NCBI GenBank assembly: GCA_038110535.1 | Contig: JAYNJW010000048.1 | Coordinates: forward strand, 1-12,303 | From: Chordibacter sp038110535 | GTDB lineage: Bacteria > Verrucomicrobiota > Verrucomicrobiia > Opitutales > Seribacteraceae | Direction: 5' to 3' | DNA length: 12,303 bases | Part shown: positions 7,957-12,303 of the stretch, piece after piece | Layout of the letters: each line of letters opens with the position of its first letter | Numbering within the stretch: position 1 is the stretch's first letter | The notes under the pieces: model-generated | Database searches by the model: none | What the model was told of the DNA's origin: nothing | What the model saw: only the letters and a program-made list of their open reading frames with translations | Position numbers and translations under genes: made by a program

Positions 7957-8679
7957 ATGTCCGATCCGGAGGGAATTGTTCGCCTGACCCTGAAGGATCT
8001 ACCGGTCAAGGACCGCCCTCAGGAAAGACTCGAGAAATACGGCCCACGCCCACTTTCCGACCGGGAACTGCTGGCCATGCTCCTGCGTTCGGGAACAGCC
8101 CGACACGATGTTTTAGCCCTGGCTGACATCATTATTAAAGAGGCCGGATCCTTGGCAGGTTTGGTTCGTTGGGATGTGTCTGACTTTCAAAAAGTTCCTG
8201 GTGTGGGAAAAGTAAAAGCACTTCAACTTTCGGTTCATCTGGAAATTGCCCAAAGAATAGCCCAGGGGAGTAGGCTGAAAAAACTTGAACTGGATGAACC
8301 GGTAAAAGTTTGGAACCTTCTCTACCCCGAAGCTATTTCCGAGAGCGTAGAGAAAGTTTGGGTTTTATGCCTAGACCGGAAAAATAGAGTCCTACGAAAA
8401 GAAGTGATAACATCCGGTACTGCGACCGGATGCCTGGTTCACCCAAGAGAAGTCTTTCGTCCGGCAATACGTTGGGGTGCTACTGCGGTGATACTTGCTC
8501 ATAACCATCCGAGTGGTGATCCGTCTCCAAGTACAAGCGACCTTCAGGTTACTCGTAAAATTGCAGAAGCCTCAAAACATCTGGATCTTGAATTTATTGA
8601 TCATGTAATCATTGGTGAGCCAAGCATTTGCCCATCAGGTTGTGGCTATTACAGTTTTTCCGATAATGGTTTAGTCTAG
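7957..8679 (+). CDS. radC: RadC-family JAB/JAMM protein (UPF0758)
   Basis: RadC family, historically linked to DNA repair but of unsettled function; the C-terminal domain has the fold of JAMM metalloproteases. The 240 residues are a normal full length. Visible: an N-terminal helix-hairpin-helix part with 'KYGPRPLSDRELLAMLLRSGT' split around residues 27-47 and the hairpin 'VPGVGKVKA' at 80-88; then the JAMM domain with E165 in 'HPREVFRPA' and zinc ligands H182, H184 and D195 in 'AHNHPSGDPSPSTSD'. All JAMM metal ligands are present. It is the last gene of the parA-to-radC run and its stop lies 11 bp from the stop of the convergent glgB; no U-rich terminator hairpin is visible between them. Confidence 0.95.
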   Translation: MSDPEGIVRLTLKDLPVKDRPQERLEKYGPRPLSDRELLAMLLRSGTARHDVLALADIIIKEAGSLAGLVRWDVSDFQKVPGVGKVKALQLSVHLEIAQRIAQGSRLKKLELDEPVKVWNLLYPEAISESVEKVWVLCLDRKNRVLRKEVITSGTATGCLVHPREVFRPAIRWGATAVILAHNHPSGDPSPSTSDLQVTRKIAEASKHLDLEFIDHVIIGEPSICPSGCGYYSFSDNGLV

Positions 8680-8690
8680 TACCTCAATGC

Positions 8691-10602
8691 CTAGCTTTGA
8701 TACTGGCATAAGATTCTCACACTCCAACGACTGACCGAAAACGATAGACCATAAGGCATATCGTCGCAGGGATGATCAAAGGCGNNNNNNNNNNNNNNNN
8801 NNNNNNNNNNNNNNNNNNNNNNNNNNNNNNNNNNNNNNNNNNNNNNNNNNNNNNNNNNNNNNNNNNNNNNNNNNNNNNNNNNNNCCAAATTCACACCCCA
8901 TGAACAAAGTCTTCTTTCCTGGCCAGGTCCATTGCAGGGCAAGAAGGGCACGCAGGTTCGCTATTCTATCTTCTTGGTAGGCCAAGCTCATTTTATTGAC
9001 CAGCGAACCTTTACCATGAACCACTTCATCGTGGGAGAATGCCTGAACGAAATTCTCTGAAAATTGGTACATTGCCCCAAAGGTCAATTGGTTGTGCTTG
9101 TGCTTTCGATAGACGGGTTCCGTTGAGAAATATCCCAGCACATCATGCATCCACCCCATATTCCACTTCAGGTCAAACCCCAACCCGCCAGTGGATGGTG
9201 GTTTGGTAATCTGAGGAAAGGACGTAGATTCCTCCGCAATACTGATTACATCCGGATATTCTTCATGGATAGCTTGGTTGAATTGCTTGATAAAATCAAT
9301 AGCTTCCAAGTTTTCATTCCCACCAAACTCATTCGGATACCACTCTCCATCCTTTCGGGCATAATCAAGGTATAGCATCGAGGCTACCGCATCTACCCGG
9401 AATCCGTCTACTCCGAATCGGTCGAGCCATGCGATCGAACTTCCAATAAGGAAGCTTCTCACCTCGGCACGTCCATAATTAAAACACAGTGTGCCCCATT
9501 CCGCATGCAATCCTTTTTTGGGGTCTTCATGCTCGAACAGGCAGGTCCCATCAAACCGGGCAAGGGCAAACTCATCGGAGGGGAAATGTGCGGGCACCCA
9601 GTCAATAATGATCCCGATTCCAGCATCCTGTAAATTCTGCAGGAGAATGCAAAAGTCCTCCGGGGAGCCATATCGGTGAGTGGATGCATAATATCCCGTA
9701 ACCTGATAACCCCAGCTTGCCCCGAAAGGATATTCACTTGGGGGTAAAAACTCAACATGGGTAAAGCCCAGGGTGCTTAAATAGTTGGGTAATTCATCTG
9801 CTAACTCCAAGAAGGACAAAGGTCGATTCGATACCGGGTGATAACGCCATGAGCCCAAATGCATTTCATAAATTGAAACCGGAGCGATCCTGGGATTATC
9901 CAATTTATTCAAGATTGCGGATTTCCGCAAAACCGATCGGTCATCAATAATAGATGCTTTTCCTGGGAGTGATTCAAATTTCCATCCGAATGGATCGACT
10001 TTCTCTCGCAGGACCCCATCGGATCCAAGCACCCTGAACTTATATTTATCACCCTTCTGGGCGGAGGGAACAAATAACTCCCAGCACCCGCAGTGCCCAA
10101 GGTTTCGCATGGGTAAGGCCTGAGCATTCCAATAATTAAAATCTCCCACCAAATGAACGGATTGGGCAGAAGGTGCCCAAACCACAAAAGATACCCCGCT
10201 TACGCCATCATGAACCCTAGGAATGGCTCCAAGCTTTAAAAATGGGCGACGATCCCATCCCTGATTGAAGCCATTCAAATCCTCACTTTGTACGGAAGGC
10301 AAAAAGGAATAGGGATCAATCCATGATCTATCGCCCTGGGGGTAGACGGAATAAAGTGAATACTTAAAAGGAGTATTCTCTTTTGGTATGACTGCCTCAA
10401 ACAGTCCGGAAGCATCAACCAATTGCATAGAATAACTCAGGTCGGAGTGCGTGCCCTTAACGGTCACTTCGGTTGCCCCCGGATCCCAGGCACGGACAAC
10501 CAAGCCTTTCCCATTCCCCAGGTTATGCATTCCAAGCAACTGGTGTGGGTCGTAAGACTTTCCTTTCACTATGTTAGTTATCTCATCTTCAGATATGATC
10601 AT
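8691..10602 (-). CDS. glgB: 1,4-alpha-glucan branching enzyme GlgB, interrupted by assembly gap
   Basis: Glycogen branching enzyme (GH13): it cuts alpha-1,4 glucan and reattaches the piece as an alpha-1,6 branch. From the ATG at 10602, 572 residues are readable before the N run: N1 module ('DPHQLLGMH', 18-26), N2/CBM48 (about 95-200), then the catalytic barrel with 'DWVPAHFPSDEFALA', nucleophile D404 ('GFRVDAV'), acid/base E457 ('IAEEST') and D525 ('FSHDEVVHG'). These match E. coli D405, E458 and D526 with a one-residue offset, which supports this start over the upstream ATG at 10692. After the gap, minus-strand frame 8783-8691 reads 'DDMPYGLSFSVSRW' and ends TAG, resembling the GlgB C-terminus 'SLSLTLPPL'. 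About 110 residues are missing. No other glg genes are visible. The frame that ends inside 8784-8776 just past the gap is an artefact of the 100-N spacing. Confidence 0.9.
8785..8884. other. Assembly gap (100 N placeholder) inside glgB
   Basis: A run of exactly 100 N within glgB. On the minus strand two bases of a codon (GG, after 'MGCEF') precede it, and the last base of a codon follows it in the frame that continues as the GlgB C-terminus. A continuous gene needs a missing length divisible by 3, which 100 is not. By comparison with E. coli GlgB about 110 residues (roughly 340 bp) are absent. Confidence 0.95.
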
Positions 10603-10702
10603 TGGGGGATATCCTATGCTCGATAGATTGGAAAAAAACAAGGTCGAATACTCAAGCTTCTTTATCCTTGTACCTTTTGAGCAAAGAAACATCTTTCATT
10701 GG
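10603..10702. promoter_or_regulatory. Divergent glgB/lptD intergenic region
   Basis: With glgB starting at 10602 (minus) and lptD at the GTG at 10703 (plus), 100 bp separate two divergent genes and should hold both promoters. I could not find a convincing -35/-10 pair for either. The stretch contains GGATATCC (10607-10614), an 8-bp palindrome that may be chance. It also carries an in-frame ATG for lptD at 10616, preceded six bases upstream by a GGGGGA run; if that start is used, this region is mostly coding and only 13 bp separate the two genes. Confidence 0.4.
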
Positions 10703-12303
10703 GTGAACCGAGTAGCTTTTTCTTATTTCCTTTGTTTTCATTTTCTTGCCTGTGCTTTTATTTGGGGGGATTCTCCGCAGGCCTTTGAAATGATTCTAGA
10801 ATCCGACAACCCCATTGTCTATGAAGATGACAATGCTACCATCACTGCAAGGCAAAATGCGTCTCTGCGAGGAACTGACTTTCTAGTCCTAGCTGACCAG
10901 ATTAAGTGGAATCGCAGATCAGGGGATGCCATAGCGATTGGATCCGTGTCATTGACCAGGGGTAATTCCAGGATTTTAGCCGATGAAGCTCATTTTTCGA
11001 CTAAAACGGGTAATTTCATGGCAATCAACACACGGGGCGGAACTATGCCCAAGTATTTTATCGCTGAAAAGATAGAGAGCAATGCTTCAGTGGAAAATTA
11101 TTATAATGCCAGTCTTTACCTCTCCGAACCTGGTAAATTCGAGCCTAATTTCAGTACGACCATGTACACCGTTGATAAGAATGAGTCTAATTTTAAAATC
11201 GCACCATCTTATCTAAGAATTGGGAATACTTTGGTTGGAATACTTCCGGGGTATAGTGGGACAAAAGAAAATGGTTTGTTCGGTCTGAGTTCAGTCCTAA
11301 AAGTGGGCAAGGACAAGTCACTTGGTTGGTACGGAGAAAAAAGTTTTTCCTATCGTTGGCAGGAGCTTACCTCCGTTGCCAAATTCACTTATTATCAAAA
11401 CCGTGGCATTCTTCTTTCTCCTCAGATTTCATTTGCAAAGACTCTTGAGAATGGCTTTTTTTCTAGCCGACTAAACGGAGGTTGGACGAATGACAGGGGC
11501 GAAAACCGAGGAAGCGACAATCGCAACATTCCCCTAGATCGAAACCGTGGTTATGCTCATTTCAATAACACCGCCCGCTTTCATGACAGATTGCGCTCTT
11601 CCACCTTGGTGGAATGGGAAAGTGATTCCGAGATTATTCGCGATTACAGGAGAAGTACATTTCACAAAAACCAATGGAACCAGAGCCATAATGAACTAAG
11701 TTACGAGGGTAATGGATACACGATTTCAATCCTATCTCGCTGGCAGTCAAATAAACACGAGTCAGTCGTTGAACACTTACCATTTTTATCCTTCGATTCT
11801 GGTCCTAGCAAAATAGGGAACCTGAACTTTTTTCAGTCGAGCACTGTCAACTATGCCAGCATAAGAAGAAGAAATGAGTTCGGAATTGCCAGTCCCTCCA
11901 TCCAAAGAATGAACCTAGGCTACAAACTGGAGCAACCGTTGCCTCTTGGTAACGGAGTCCAGTTGACTCCATCTGCCGGTTGGATGTATCAAGATTATCA
12001 GTTCAATAATAGCTCTTTAAACCGATTCTGGGGAGAGTATGGAATCGATCTGCACGCAAGTTTGTACCAACCTATACCTTTCCGAAATCAAACTTGGGAA
12101 ATCGATCAATTATTGCACCTTACGAAATTTTCGCTGGGGCTTAGATGCACCGAACAATTATCAGGCGACAGTCTGATCAATTTGCCTGAGGTTTATCCCG
12201 AAGTTGAAAATTTAAACTTATCCCCACTCGACTTGCTTGACTATCGAAATAGCGAACTCATCAATGAGAAAAAACTCATTCGCTTGGGTTGGGAAAATTA
12301 CCT
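10703..12303 (+). CDS. lptD: LPS-assembly protein LptD (OstA), 3' end outside window
   Basis: Outer-membrane beta-barrel that inserts lipopolysaccharide into the outer leaflet. The frame is open from 10616 to the window edge. The GTG at 10703 is chosen because it gives a clean signal peptide (positive 'MNR', then hydrophobic 'VAFSYFLCFHFLACAFIWG', ending near 'SPQA'). The ATG at 10616, with a GGGGGA six bases upstream, would add 29 residues before it and is the alternative. After the signal an OstA/LptA-like domain runs from about 10790 to 11060 ('NPIVYEDDNATITARQNA', 'VSLTRGNSRILADEAHF'), followed by alternating polar/aromatic strands typical of the LptD barrel ('TSVAKFTYYQNRG', 'LTPSAGWMYQDYQF'). 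About 533 codons are visible; the family is usually near 750-800, so the barrel end is cut. A SurA-like gene 2.8 kb upstream fits, since SurA helps LptD assembly in E. coli. Call made from domain order and sequence feel; another OstA-type barrel is less likely. Confidence 0.8.
   Translation, partial: MNRVAFSYFLCFHFLACAFIWGDSPQAFEMILESDNPIVYEDDNATITARQNASLRGTDFLVLADQIKWNRRSGDAIAIGSVSLTRGNSRILADEAHFSTKTGNFMAINTRGGTMPKYFIAEKIESNASVENYYNASLYLSEPGKFEPNFSTTMYTVDKNESNFKIAPSYLRIGNTLVGILPGYSGTKENGLFGLSSVLKVGKDKSLGWYGEKSFSYRWQELTSVAKFTYYQNRGILLSPQISFAKTLENGFFSSRLNGGWTNDRGENRGSDNRNIPLDRNRGYAHFNNTARFHDRLRSSTLVEWESDSEIIRDYRRSTFHKNQWNQSHNELSYEGNGYTISILSRWQSNKHESVVEHLPFLSFDSGPSKIGNLNFFQSSTVNYASIRRRNEFGIASPSIQRMNLGYKLEQPLPLGNGVQLTPSAGWMYQDYQFNNSSLNRFWGEYGIDLHASLYQPIPFRNQTWEIDQLLHLTKFSLGLRCTEQLSGDSLINLPEVYPEVENLNLSPLDLLDYRNSELINEKKLIRLGWENY

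Noticed and set aside
8687..8709. Inverted repeat ATGCC/GGCAT near the convergent radC and glgB ends.
   Set aside because: Five-base stem with a 13-base loop, no U-run on either strand, and it lies inside the glgB C-terminal coding sequence.
10607..10614. GGATATCC palindrome between glgB and lptD as an operator.
   Set aside because: Eight-base palindromes are frequent by chance and there is no second copy nearby.

Overview
The window looks like an ordinary chromosomal stretch of a Gram-negative bacterium of moderate GC content. The outer-membrane genes (a SurA-like chaperone with a signal peptide, and an LptD at the right edge) require a double membrane with lipopolysaccharide. The gene set and protein flavour fit a Verrucomicrobiota member, perhaps class Opitutae. 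That placement rests on recognition only and is low-confidence. Two runs of exactly 100 N (1167-1266 and 8785-8884) mark assembly joins, so this is a draft or metagenome scaffold.

Left part (60-1992): the end of a surface-glycan or nonulosonate-type cluster. It holds a PseC-like PLP aminotransferase (3' end lost in the first gap) and an ATP-grasp ligase (5' end lost in the same gap).

Middle (2038-8679): a tightly packed plus-strand run of five genes. These are a Soj-type ParA ATPase with no ParB beside it, ribonuclease III (rnc), transcription-repair coupling factor (mfd), a SurA-like periplasmic chaperone and RadC. Spacings are 5 bp, a 4-bp GTGA overlap, 4 bp (or a 14-bp overlap) and 22 bp, so this is very probably one transcription unit for genome maintenance and RNA processing with an envelope chaperone embedded in it.

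Right part (8691-12303): glgB (glycogen branching enzyme) lies on the minus strand, convergent with radC and interrupted by the second gap. lptD is divergent from glgB on the plus strand and runs off the window. It was identified by translating the last 1.6 kb directly and is open in one frame to the end.

No RNA gene, CRISPR array, insertion sequence or phage-like element was found. I see no convincing new biological system. The points most worth a second look are the SurA-like protein that appears to lack both parvulin histidines, the orphan ParA fixed next to rnc, the closeness of surA-like and lptD genes, the ATP-grasp enzyme beside PseC, and the two gaps, whose true lengths are almost certainly not 100 bp.
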